Below, one piece after another: positions 48,511 through 59,000 of a stretch of DNA of 64,000 nucleotides. Both the position numbers and the translations under genes were made by a program. The notes beneath the pieces were generated by a model. It worked only from the letters and a program-made list of their open reading frames with translations, was not told the origin of the DNA and did no database searches. Positions within the stretch are counted from its first letter, which is position 1. The number at the start of each line of letters is the position of its first letter. This DNA comes from an uncultured Collinsella sp. (GTDB lineage Bacteria > Actinomycetota > Coriobacteriia > Coriobacteriales > Coriobacteriaceae), in contig CAUCLI010000008.1 of assembly GCA_958443615.1 (NCBI GenBank), forward strand, positions 1 to 64,000, written 5' to 3'.

Positions 48511-48539
48511 TTGACGTGATGAACATCCGTATCGATAAT
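48511..48539 (+). promoter_or_regulatory. Sigma70-type promoter of the LPSTG adhesin
   Basis: TTGACG (48511-48516) and GATAAT (48534-48539) are spaced by 17 bp. They lie 39 nt before the adhesin ATG, so this is a near-consensus promoter with a short leader. Confidence 0.78.
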
Positions 48540-48577
48540 TGCCCTATGCACGTCAATTGAATCACGAGGAGGTTGTT

Positions 48578-51500
48578 ATGGGAGGAAGGTCCAAGGCCCT
48601 GGCGTTCGGCGCGCTCGCGGCCCTCACCCTGTTTCTCCAGCCGGCACATGCGCTCGCCGCGCCCACAGGGGGGGGGCGAATGGCCATATTCGGTTGGCAG
48701 CCCAGCCGAAATCTCGAGGGCCCTCATCGAGATCAAGTCCGATGGCGTCGACGGCGCGACGATTGAGCTCACATCCGACGTCGCGCTCGACACGTCGTTC
48801 ACCGGTGTTGCCGGAGAGCATGTCACCGTTCGCAGCGCGCAGGGCAGCACCCGCCTGTTGAGCTGGCCTTCGGGCATCGAGACCGTCGAGCTGGCAGGCG
48901 ATGTCACGTTCGAGAACATTCACATCTCCCCCAAGACACTCTACGCCAACGGTCACCACCTCACGCTGGGCAATGGCTTTGGCGGTGGCGTCGACGGAGA
49001 GCGCCGCATGATCGTCTACGGCGGCAGCGACACGGACCTCACGGCCGACACGCACCTCACCATCACCGACGGCGTCTACAAGCTCGTCGCCGGCGGCAAC
49101 TCAGCCGGCACCCTCACCGGCGACACGCTCGTGGAGTTCGGCGGAGACGCCCGCTTCCCCAACGCCTCGGATGGCAAAGAGGAGGGGGACTACATTGGCA
49201 CCAAGTCCGCCAACTACAACCTCTACCTCGACGCCAAGGGCGAGGGTAAATGGAACGGCCCGGTTTTTGCCGGCATGGATTACGAATACGGAATCCTCCC
49301 TTACGGCATCTACGGCGGTGGTACCTGCGGCAACACCGTGGGCAGCACGCACGTTGAGATGACCGGCGGCACGGTCTACCAGATTTTCGGCGGCGGCGCA
49401 GCTCGCAGGAATCCCAGGCACGCCGGCAATCTCGGTGAGCTCGACGACCTCGGTCGCGTATCGGGCAACACGAGCGTTGTCGTGTCCGGTGGATCCATCA
49501 AGAGCGTCTACGGCGGCGGTTACAACGACATTTTCGTGTTCGGCAGCTATGAATACGATGAGCACGGTATTCCGGAGAATGCGCGCGAGCAGCGTGCCGT
49601 CGTCGGTGGCGACACCCGCGTCGAGATTTGTGGCAGTGCCCACGTAGAGGCCGCCGAGCAAAGCGAGGACACCTCGACCTCCGGCGCGGACTACCCCGCG
49701 GTCTACGGCGGGTCGTTCCATTCGACTGTCAAAAACACCCAGGTCGTCATCGGCGGAAAGGCCCTGGTCGAATCCGGCGAGGGCAGCGCGTATGGATACG
49801 GCGCCGTTTATGGTGGCGGCTGCAACGATATCATTCGCGGAACGTCGTCCGCCCTGCTCAAGGACGAGGCCCGCATCGGTAACGACCAGAACAAGCCCGG
49901 CACTTCCGTAGCTTCTCAGGGGCAGGTCGGCATCATCACGCCCATGAGCCGCGCCGCGAAGAGCGGTTGTTATCTCGGTGGAGCCAAATACCAGGATCCA
50001 CCCGTCATCAAAAACGAGGGCAAGAGCGACTACGCGGCGCAAGCGGAGGTCGCCGGCGGTACCGTCGACGTGCTCATGGCCAGCGTGAAGTCCCGCGTGG
50101 CAAGCGGCCAGCCCACCAAGACCTGCCAGGGAAACGTCAAGCTCACGCAATCCGGCGGCGCGGTCCACGCGATCGAGGGCGGCTCCGTCTACTCCAAGAA
50201 CCTCATCATCAACGGAAACGTCGACATCCTCGTCACGGGCGGAACCACCGAGGAATATATCTACGGGCGATACAGCACCAGCAGCCTGGGAAACAGCAAG
50301 ATCACTGGCGATTGCACACTCACGTTCTCCGGCTGCGGCACAACGAATGCACTGAGGATGAGCCCCCTCATCTGGGCGATGGACTCCGTCCACGTGACTG
50401 ACGACGCCCAGGTCGCAGTCTTTGGAGACCACACGCTCTACGGCTCCGACAAAAAACCGTTCACCGTCCCGCTCTATCAGGTTGAGGATCTGAGCATCGA
50501 CAAGGGTGCCACGCTCGCCTTCAAGCAGAATGCCGAGATCACGGGCGATTTGATCGTGAACGGTCAGCTCAATATGGCGCGCGTCAAAAAGACCATCAAC
50601 ATTGGCGGCACTCAGATTCCCATCGGCGATCCCAAGGCCGTGACCTTGACCGCGGCAGGCACCGCTTGCAACAACGGCGACCTGCTGCCCATCGCGGATC
50701 CCCAAGATGCGAAGGACGGCTCGCTCTACGGCGCATATTCCGAGCCCGACCTCAACGAAGAGTACGTCTACGCGCAGGCCGCCGACTCCGACATGGAACT
50801 GACGCTGGCTCAGGGCGGCGACAAGTTCTTCGTCGACCGCAAGAACAAGAGCGGCGCCCAGGACGTCTGGTTCATCAACGAGCGCGCCCCGAAGATGGTC
50901 ACCGTCACCTTTGATAAGAACGGCGGCGACACCGAGGCCGTCCCCGGCAGCATGACCGTGGCCAGCGGCTCGGCCGTGGGCAAGCTCCCGGCCGAGCCCG
51001 CGCGTGCCAACCACACCTTCCTCGGCTGGAACACCGCGGCCGACGGCAGCGGCGATCCGTTCACCGCGAACACGACCGTGACCGCCGACATCACCGTGTA
51101 CGCGCAGTGGGAAGAGACACCGAAGCAGCTTTGGTACTACGATCTCTACTATCAGAGCTTCGCGCCCAACGGCACTGAGACTGACGAGAACGGCCTTAAG
51201 TTCAACTGGACGAAACACGCCCACGTTGAAGGAGGCCAAGCATATCCCAATGATGCGGTAAGCATCAGTGGCAATGAACTTAACGGCACGCCACTCGATA
51301 GGGATGCCGTCGACGGTTCGGGCAAGGAGACCCTCGGCGTCCATTACGTGTTCGACCAGAACTTCGGTCCGCATCGCCTGAGCGCTACCTGCGCCGAGGC
51401 TACCGAGGACAACCCGCTCAAGATCTACTACCGCGCCACACCCCACAAGCTGACCTACGAGTACGACGGTGAGGTTCCCGACAGCGCGCCGCAGCTGCCT

Positions 51501-52421
51501 GCCGCAGTGGATGCCCCATACTCGGCGCCTGTGACCGTTGTCGGTGACCCCTCCATGGAGGGCTGGGTGTTCAGCGGTTGGTCGGTCAAGACGCCCGGAA
51601 GCGCGTCGATTACAGACGGCGGCATCTTGACCATGCCCAATGCCGACGTGGTGCTGTCCGGCTCCTGGACCAAGACCACGACGCCCATCGAACCCACCAC
51701 CGCCGCATACCAGGTCGAGCATTATCGGCAGCAGCCTGACGGCAGCTATCAGCTCGTCGAGACCGAGTTCCCGCTGTACGGAAAGATCGGGTCGCAGGTG
51801 ACTGCGACGCCCAAGGGCTATATCGGCTATCACCTCAATGCGGATCTCTCCGAGCTCACCGGCACGGTCATCAAGCCCGTGGAGCAGGACGACAAGCCCG
51901 TCATCCTCGTGCTCAAGGCGTATTACGACCTTGAGCAGGTAACCCTGAGCTACGACCTGAATGGCGGAACGGGCGCCGATGGGGTCGACTACTCCGCCCA
52001 AACCTTGCCGTTTGACACGCAGATCACAGTGAATGCCGCCCCGGCGCTCGAGGGCCATACGTTCCTTGGCTGGAGCGACGGCACGACAACGCACCAGCCT
52101 GGGAGCACCCTCGTGTTGACTGCGGACACCACCCTCACGGCACAGTGGGAAAAGGACGAGCCCGTAACGCCACCGGTCGATCCGGAACCGGAGCCCGAGC
52201 CCGAGCCCGACCAGGACCCCGGGAACAAGCCGGGATCGAATCCCGGTCAGAAGCCCGACCCCGATGCTGCCCCGGCTCCTAATCAGGACACCAACGCTAA
52301 TGGTGAAACGCTTCCCAGCACCGGCGACCTCGCATCTCTTGCGACAATTGCTTCTGGAGCTTTAGCGACCACTTGCCTGAGTGCCGGCATCGCCTCGCGT
52401 CGCCGCGAGCGCATGAAGTAA
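48578..52421 (+). CDS. LPSTG cell-wall-anchored adhesin, out of frame at a G9 tract
   Basis: The ATG at 48578 follows GAGGAGG and opens a clear Sec signal peptide (hydrophobic core about 8-22, then AHALA) that runs into nine G (48668-48676). The remaining 1,250 codons are in another frame. Eight or eleven G would restore a protein of about 1,280 residues. The body has beta-helix-like repeats with VYGGG/YGGG turns (about 100-500), InlB-type repeats (TFDKNGGD...FLGWNTAADG near 780-850, and a second near 1140-1200) and a Pro-Glu spacer. The sorting signal is LPSTG at about 1245-1249, with a hydrophobic segment and RRRERMK tail. It is exported and sortase-anchored when in frame. No sortase gene is in the window. 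Confidence 0.88.
48668..48676. repeat. G9 homopolymer at the signal-peptide/mature junction of the adhesin
   Basis: Nine consecutive G lie at codons 31-33. With nine, the signal peptide frame ends in a short nonsense tail at 48766. With eight, it joins the adhesin body at GGEWPYSVG. Poly-G tracts at this position are classic slippage switches. Confidence 0.92.
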
Positions 52422-52465
52422 CGCATCGATTTGCGGCAACGGCGCCTTTCAAACGCCACGACCCA

Positions 52466-52508
52466 CATCGCCCTGCCGAGCGAAGCTCGGCAGGGCGATG
52501 CTCTTTCC
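52466..52508 (+). terminator. Terminator of the adhesin gene
   Basis: A perfect 16-bp stem (52466-52481 and 52485-52500) with a GAA loop is followed by CTCTTTCC. The T tract is modest but the stem is very strong. Confidence 0.75.
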
Positions 52509-52750
52509 TGGCGCAACCTTTCCCCAACACACATGCTCCAGAAGAGGCCACGCGCCTACACGCGACCCAGTCGTGTCAAAGTAACCGGTCCTTAACACTC
52601 CCAGCGGCCCAGACGTATCAAATCAACTCATCTCGAACACCTAATCGCGGCCCTCGTCGGTGCGCGGACCTGGATCGCATCGAATAGATTCACCACAGGC
52701 GCCAACAGCGGGTTCAAATCCCCGAATCGCCTCACTCGGGTGTCAACGAC

Positions 52751-52915
52751 GGTCTCGGAGCTGCAAATATGGCGACTTCAGGTATCGGCAGCGGTCTCTA
52801 GCCCGCAGATTGGCCAACCTCAGGCGCTCACTGCGATCCCAGAGTCGCAAATTTACCGACTCCGGCGCTGACGGTGATCTCGGGATTGCAAATATGCCAA
52901 CCGAACACGCCGCAT
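52751..52915. repeat. Degenerate 42-bp tandem repeats, four units
   Basis: Units start at 52751, 52793, 52835 and 52876 (periods 42, 42 and 41). Each begins GGTCTC or GATCTC-like and carries a core near GCAAATnTnCCGACT. A further worn unit may precede them at about 52709. They lie in a gene-free 790-bp stretch (52422-53210). They have no spacers and are not a CRISPR array. Confidence 0.75.
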
Positions 52916-52932
52916 TTGACTTGAACGCGACA

Positions 52933-53153
52933 AAGTGGCTAAAAAATACCGTTCTGAACAGTTAGCTTCATCTTACACACTTCAAATTCCTTCCATTGCG
53001 AGACTTGGAACTCTCAAATCCGGTATTTTGGGCTCTTTTCGGACAACCATCGCCCATTTCGAGCCTCTCAGACGGTCGCTACCCCTATCGGGACAGCTAA
53101 ACGCCCAACCATGTCGGCACCTCACTATTCAGAATGGTAATTTTTAGCCACTT
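52933..53153. repeat. 221-bp element with 29-bp terminal inverted repeats
   Basis: The left end AAGTGGCTAAAAAATACCGT (52933 onward) and the right end (53125-53153) are inverted repeats matching at 26 of 29 bases. The interior has no gene. It ends 57 bp before the second AbiEi-like/PD-(D/E)XK gene and resembles a MITE. Confidence 0.85.
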
Positions 53154-53210
53154 ACGCCGCCTTCATGCAATATCTGATCGCCGGAAGCCCATTTTGGGTA
53201 GCTACTATCC

Positions 53211-54419
53211 ATGGATACACTCGTTTTCTCACACGTCACGGCCCTTCGCGCGATTCGACTCGCGCGAAGGGCGTATTCTGCCATTCCCTGGCGCCCCCTC
53301 ACCCTCCCCGAGCAGCGCCGCACGCTGCAAAACTGCAAGCCAAATATATCGGCGCTCGACCCCGACCTGCTTTATCGCCATGGCCTCATGGAACCCGAGG
53401 AGGACGATTGTGTCGACCTCCTCACGTCGAATAGCACATGTCGACGCACCACACATCCCGTCACATGTCATTTGATCTCGCGCGATTTGCCGCCCGGATC
53501 AATCATGGAAATCGATAAGGGCCTCTACTGCACGTCGCCGGCCTTTACGGCCTACCTTTACGCGCGCAACCGCACCGTGCCGAAAATCGCATCGCTGCTC
53601 ATGGAACTTCTTGGCACCTATGCGCTGCCTCCCGAGGCAACAATACCCATTGCAAACGGCGAGCTCTGGCCGCCCCGCGTTGCAACGTCCGCAGCCCCCG
53701 AGGCAACCCCGCAAAATGTGGCATACACAGCCAATCCGGCTTTCGCGGACCCCGAGATCAACGACATCTCGGATGTAGCCAGCCGGGAAAACATCCAAAA
53801 CCCGTCCCGCCCCGCGCAACACACATATGAAGCTGTGAGCCAAACGCATTACTCCTGTGAACCGGCGGTGACAATGAAGCAGCTTCGCGCCATCGCACAG
53901 TGGACCAAAAGCAGCCGAGACACCCGTTTTCGGCAGGCGGTGGATCTTGTCGCCCCCAACTCGGCGTCGCCGGCCGAGACCATCCAGTACTGCATGCTTG
54001 GCCTTCCCATGCGGTATGGCGGATTTGCCTGCGCGAGCCTGCCAAAGGGCATGCTCCTCAATCACCGGATCGACTTCACGCACGATGCGGTGCTCATGTC
54101 CTCCGGTATGCCCTACGCCATCGCCGACGTGTTCATCCCCGACGCAAACACCGACATAGAGTACAACGGCATCGGTCACGAGGAACTGCCGGCACGCATC
54201 CACGATGGAAACCGCAACAACGGCCTGCGCGGAATGGGCATCAACGTCATCGTGATCCAGCGCGACCAAATGCGAGACATCACCGCTTTGGAGGCCATCG
54301 CGCGAACCATTTACCGCTTTTCCCATACGCGCTTCAGATACCAAGGTGAAGGATACCGAATCAAACAGGCGGCGCTGTTGAACGCGTTGCGCGGCGCAGT
54401 CGGCCTGGCACCGGTTTGA
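53211..54419 (+). CDS. AbiEi-like N-domain with C-terminal PD-(D/E)XK (DUF559/Vsr-like) nuclease domain, paralogue 2
   Basis: A 402-residue relative of the gene at 23033. Shared features include the N-terminal hydrophobic opening with an Ala-Leu motif, a GLYCTSPAFTAYLYARNRTVPKIASLLMELLGTY block aligning with GLYVTTPERTILDLCRD in paralogue 1, a divergent middle, and the C-terminal nuclease-like part. That part has AIADVFIPDANTDIEYNGIGHEE (Asp and Glu-x-Tyr of a PD-(D/E)XK core), then RNNGLRGMGINVIVIQRDQM. No Shine-Dalgarno precedes the ATG. A hairpin-ended element lies directly upstream, as it does near paralogue 1. Possibly defence-related or tied to element mobility; unproven. Confidence 0.65.
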   Translation: MDTLVFSHVTALRAIRLARRAYSAIPWRPLTLPEQRRTLQNCKPNISALDPDLLYRHGLMEPEEDDCVDLLTSNSTCRRTTHPVTCHLISRDLPPGSIMEIDKGLYCTSPAFTAYLYARNRTVPKIASLLMELLGTYALPPEATIPIANGELWPPRVATSAAPEATPQNVAYTANPAFADPEINDISDVASRENIQNPSRPAQHTYEAVSQTHYSCEPAVTMKQLRAIAQWTKSSRDTRFRQAVDLVAPNSASPAETIQYCMLGLPMRYGGFACASLPKGMLLNHRIDFTHDAVLMSSGMPYAIADVFIPDANTDIEYNGIGHEELPARIHDGNRNNGLRGMGINVIVIQRDQMRDITALEAIARTIYRFSHTRFRYQGEGYRIKQAALLNALRGAVGLAPV

Positions 54420-54606
54420 CGCTCGGGATCGCATGCGACCACGCGTACCGGCAGCCCCGGCGGCAAGCGCTTGGCGTGCCGAATGCACCCACGCGCGCCC
54501 GAGGCCGACACACCAAAACGAAAGCATGTCCCGCCTCACGCATACGCCCTCGCGCGCATGTCCAGATGCGGGCGGGGGCATCCATACAGCACGGATCCGA
54601 GATAAC

Positions 54607-55278
54607 CTACCTGCAGGAGCCTTCACTCTGCCTGCGCGTGGCGAGCGCGATCGCCCCAACACCCAGCGCGGCAAACAACCATGGACCGTAAGCAAGGACC
54701 ATGTTGTCACCAGTTTGCGGGAGCAATTCCGTGCCGCCGGCACTCGGGCCATCCCCGGGCTTCGAGCCGTCCTGCTCCTGCGCGATGAAGCGCCAACCCA
54801 CAGGATATATCTCGTGCTGGTGCTCATTGCCCAAGCTCGTGGGGAGCGTCATCTCGACATGCATGTCGATCGTCGCTGCGGCAGAGTACGTGCCAACCGA
54901 CATCGGGGTGACCGCAAGCTCCCCCAACGTGGCGGCACCGACAACGCGACCATCCATCGACACCGAGCAAGTGACGTCCGACAGCGCGCGAGCTGTCGCG
55001 TCGTCACAATCCAGCTTCACGTACAAGGTGACGGGCTCGAGCGGACGATCCAAGCGAATCTCGGCGTCGTGCGAGAGGGTGTCGCCGGGCACGGCCCCGT
55101 CAAAGCTCATGAAGACGTCGGACTCCTGTAGGTCCTCGCCGTGCCATTCCTTATCGGTGCCGTCGTAAACCGCGCAGGCAGCCATTGCCTCACCCGGAAG
55201 AGCGCATGTCAAGGCAAAGCACATCACAAGGGCCCCGGCGACGGCCGTGAGCATCTTATGCAAGCGCGAGTCGAGCAT
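54607..55278 (-). CDS. LPQTG cell-wall-anchored protein of the SipW operon
   Basis: A 223-residue exported protein. A signal peptide (about 1-32, ending EAMAA) is followed by a domain of about 140 residues (35-175) of predicted beta character, a Gly/Ser linker and the sorting signal LPQTGD (186-191). A hydrophobic segment and a basic tail (RRQSEGSCR) complete it. It would be linked to the wall by a sortase encoded elsewhere. Its ATG shares one base with the stop of the preceding gene (TGATG), making it the last gene of the coupled operon. It may be the anchor for a SipW-dependent fibre (inference). Confidence 0.85.
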   Translation of the reverse strand: MLDSRLHKMLTAVAGALVMCFALTCALPGEAMAACAVYDGTDKEWHGEDLQESDVFMSFDGAVPGDTLSHDAEIRLDRPLEPVTLYVKLDCDDATARALSDVTCSVSMDGRVVGAATLGELAVTPMSVGTYSAAATIDMHVEMTLPTSLGNEHQHEIYPVGWRFIAQEQDGSKPGDGPSAGGTELLPQTGDNMVLAYGPWLFAALGVGAIALATRRQSEGSCR

Positions 55279-56075
55279 CAGGCCCCCTCTCCCTTCGAGA
55301 GCATGCCGGTGTTCGGCTGCGCAACCAGCCCACTGGCGTCGCCCCAGGCATAGGCGAACGCCTCGGACGAACCCTCGGCCTGAATCGCCTGCGAAGATAC
55401 GTCCACAACGAGTTTGCATCCCTCGGGCGCCTGACCCGGGCCCTGCGTCACGCTTTTGATGAGCGGATCAGTCGAGGCGTCGCGGTCGAGCGGGGCGGAC
55501 CAATAATAAAAGCGGTCATTGCCCGTGATCCAGTGCGGATCCGCGACAGCGTCGTCGATCTCGCCCCAGACGATCGTGTAGTCCCGCCCCTCAGCGGGCG
55601 CGTCCCACAGCTGCTTGCCTTCGGCATCTTCCCAATAGATCGACACCGTCGCGCGCATGTAAGATCGCATGCTGCCGTTGTTCTTGACGGTAACGTTCTC
55701 CTTCACCGTGTGATTGCCCTCGAACTGCTCCTCGATGGCAGGCTTGACCTTGCCGCGATCGAAGAAATTCGTGAGCGCATCCGTCTCGGAGAACCAGGCC
55801 AACGTCGCGCCCGTGACGGCGGTCGTGAGGACCACGGCGAGCAGCGTCAGGGAGAGCTTGAGACGGCGATCGCGAGAGGGCGTCCTGTGGGGGCGACGGG
55901 GGCTGCCGCCTTGGGCACCGCCTGTGGGGGCCGAGCCGCCTGCGGAAGCTGAGCCGCGGTTCAAGGCGGAGCCCGACCAGCGACCCGAGGCCTGGCCCTG
56001 CGGCTGGTCGGCACTGCCGTTAGCGCGCGCAGGCCCACCTGCCGGCTTCATGTGTTTGCCACGATACTCGCTCAT
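55278..56075 (-). CDS. TasA/CalY-like SipW-dependent secreted protein
   Basis: A protein of 265 residues. A Gly/Ser/Arg-rich cytoplasmic lead (1-70) is followed by a hydrophobic segment (about 73-92). At its end the motif TLAWFSETDALTNFFDRGKV matches the SipW-type signal/mature border of TasA and camelysin (AxF-S/T-x-T-D, then N-x-F and G-V). The mature part has NNGSMRSYMRATVSIYWE, typical of this family's beta-sandwich. One-base overlaps with both neighbours show tight coupling. It is probably a minor fibre subunit or cap. Confidence 0.8.
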   Translation of the reverse strand: MSEYRGKHMKPAGGPARANGSADQPQGQASGRWSGSALNRGSASAGGSAPTGGAQGGSPRRPHRTPSRDRRLKLSLTLLAVVLTTAVTGATLAWFSETDALTNFFDRGKVKPAIEEQFEGNHTVKENVTVKNNGSMRSYMRATVSIYWEDAEGKQLWDAPAEGRDYTIVWGEIDDAVADPHWITGNDRFYYWSAPLDRDASTDPLIKSVTQGPGQAPEGCKLVVDVSSQAIQAEGSSEAFAYAWGDASGLVAQPNTGMLSKGEGA

Positions 56076-59000
56076 CAGCGCTCACCTCCCTTAGCGTCGA
56101 CCCGACCCTCGCCGAAGACGTTCTTGGCACGGTCCTCACCATCGAGGTACTTGTCCTTTTGAAGCGCATTGGTCACTCGAGCCGTGCTGCCTCCGCGCAC
56201 CAACACCACGTTCTCGGGACGCCCCTCGACCGTGAGGCCGTTCTCCAAGAACCGATAAGTGGGCGCATAGCGCCAACCCCACGTGGTCTCGACAACCTTG
56301 TAGTAGCCCCATGGCAGGCTCAGCGTCCCACGCGCCGTGGCCGTGGAGTCGCCCGGCGCCGCCTGGGCGGTCAGCGTGACTGTGGTGGACTTGGCATCCT
56401 GCTTGTCGGTACCGTCGGCATTGCACTCGGTCACGAGGAACGTGAACGTCGAGCCAGCAGCGGAGGTGGGCGCGGTCTTGTCGATCACCAACGAGCCGGT
56501 GGTCTTGAACGTGAAGACCGCATTGCCCTCGCCCTGGTTATCCGCGCCCGTCACCTTGGAATCAAGCGGCATGGCATTGGCGAAGTCGAAGGTGTCGTAC
56601 AGCGCGACGGTTTTGTCGTTAACGGGTGTCCGCGCAGCGGCGCCGGTCGCGGCCCCGCGCGCATAGTGAACCTGATCCATATGGATGGTGAGCTCGTCGC
56701 CCACATAAAGCGTGTTGGGGGCGAAGGCGATCTTCACCGCGGGCTTATCGGCGGCATCGGGGCCTGTGGCGGCCAGGCGCGCGGGGTCGATCTGCCACAC
56801 CAGGTTCTTGGCGGGATACGCCTTGCGATCCGCGTCGAGCGCATTGAAGCGATGCGTCACCGGATACAGATGCATCGCGGTCGAGTTCTCGGCCTTGAGG
56901 TGCGCGACGATGCCCTTGCCCGGCTGCCCGCCGTGATCGAGGCCGCAGAATTCCTCCCAAGCGACGGTCGTGCCGCTGTCCTTCCTCCATTCCCACTCGT
57001 AGAACAGCTCGCGATAGTCGCCCTGGGCGTTGGCCTTGTCGAGTGCACCCTCGATGGCGGCGGTCTGCTCGCCGCCGACCACCACGGCCTGCTCCTCAAC
57101 GACGTCCACCACGGGGTTGCCGTCCTTGTCGAATGTGGGGTTGCCGCTCTCGTCCAGAACGGGCTTTTGCACCTTCACGGTCTCGATGAACTTGGTATCA
57201 TCGCCCTCGTCGATCTCGACGGTCGACTCATGGCCATCCGGGAAGTGATAGACAACGGTGTAGACCTGCACCTTTTGGTACACGGCGGTGTAGAGATTGC
57301 CGGCAAAGACCTCGTCACCCGTCACGCGGTTGCCGGCAACCGGCGTGCCGACGACCTCGCCGTCGGCGTCAACGCTCTTGTAGTCCTTGTACCAACCGAG
57401 GAACTTGTAGCCATCGACCGGCTTGGCCTCGAGCGATACGTAGGACTGCGTGCCCTGCGGGGTCTCGGCAGTCTTGACCACGGCAGCGCGGTGATCCGTA
57501 CCGTGAATCTCTTTATCGATGTTGGAGTTGACGCAAACATCAACGCCCGTGTCGCCCTCGCCGCCCGTGGTAACCACACGATACACCGGCCACAGCTCCA
57601 TGGAGCGCTCGACCACCGTGAGTTCATCGACCAAGGTGACAGGGTTGTCCTTGTCGAACATGAGATAGTCGCCACCATTGGCAGGCTGCTGCTCGGACCA
57701 ACCGACCAGCACCGCACCTTGCACCTCAAACTCGGGCGCGGGGGCATGACCCAGCAGGTCGCCAACCTTCTTCTCAACCGTGATGGTCGGGGCGGCGTCG
57801 CCCGCGGGGCGCACATGATAGGTGACGTTCAGCTTGGCATCGGCCTTGGCGTGGTAGTTCGCCACGATGACATGCTTGGTGCCAGCGATGATGTTGTAGG
57901 AGAGCTTGGCGTTAGCGTTGCTCACCGGAGTGCCGTCCTGACCGTCCGCAACGGGATGCCCATCAGCGCCGGTCGCGGTGATGGTGTCGATCACCGTTCC
58001 CTCGGGGCGCTCGATGGTCCAGGAGACGAGCTCGTACGCAGCTGCCGTCTGATCATCGACATCGGCGGAGACGGTAAGCGCCATGAGACCCTGATCGTCG
58101 CCGCTCTCAATGCGACCTGCAGGCTCCACCGTGGGATCGGCAGGGTCGGTCAGCGCCGTGCCGCGCGTGATGTTGGTCGTGGTCTCATAGCGGTAATCCA
58201 CGTACACCGGGTACAGCGTCATGGGCCGCTCGCACAGGGCCTTCTCGCCCACCAGGTACGGCGCGATAGCCGCCAGGCTCACCCTTGAGGTCTGCGTGTC
58301 CTGGTTGTACACGGCGTTATATTCTTCCTGGGTCATCTCACCAGCCGCGATGGCACTCTGATCGATCCAGCCCACGAACAGCGAGTTGGGGCGCTTTGCC
58401 TGCATGGCGGCATCGCTCGGGGACTTACCGATGTCGACCGTCAGGCCGTTGTGCACCTCGCTGTACTGACCGACGCCGGTGTCGTTCGTATAGTGCTGGT
58501 AACGGAACTGATACGTCCAATCCTCATCCACAAATACAGGCAGGAACCCATTGGCGAATTCAGTGTCCTGGGCACAGTCGGAGTACGCGCGCTTCACCAC
58601 CAGGTCGCCGTCGCCGTCAGCGCCGCCAACAAAGGTTACCTTGGCAACCGTGTGCGCTTCGTACACATAGTTAGTCTGAGTGACATGAGCGCCAGTTTTC
58701 CAGGGATTTCGCCTATCGATGCCAGCCTCGCTCTTCTTTTCCCAGGACCAGCCGATGAACTCGAAACCATCGCTGGTCATTTTCGCCGTGAGGGTGAAGG
58801 GGTCGATCAATCCGCCCGCATTTCCCGACATCTCGATCTTCGCGGAGTTGGGGAAATCGAAGGTCGCAACGATGTCGTAAAACTCGCCCGCCCCCTTGCT
58901 CTTGTTATGGCTGTACACGACGTGGGGCGACACGATTCCATTTTCCAGATACGTCGTGGCCTCATCATCGACAACGCACCCACCGTCGCTCAGCGACCAA

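Noticed and set aside
52705..52735. A tRNA-like T-arm string (GGGTTCAAATCCCC)
   Set aside because: The stem pairs at only three of five positions, and no acceptor or anticodon arm fits around it. At most a tRNA scrap.
52751..52915. A CRISPR array
   Set aside because: The units are contiguous and degenerate with no unique spacers, and no cas gene is in the window.
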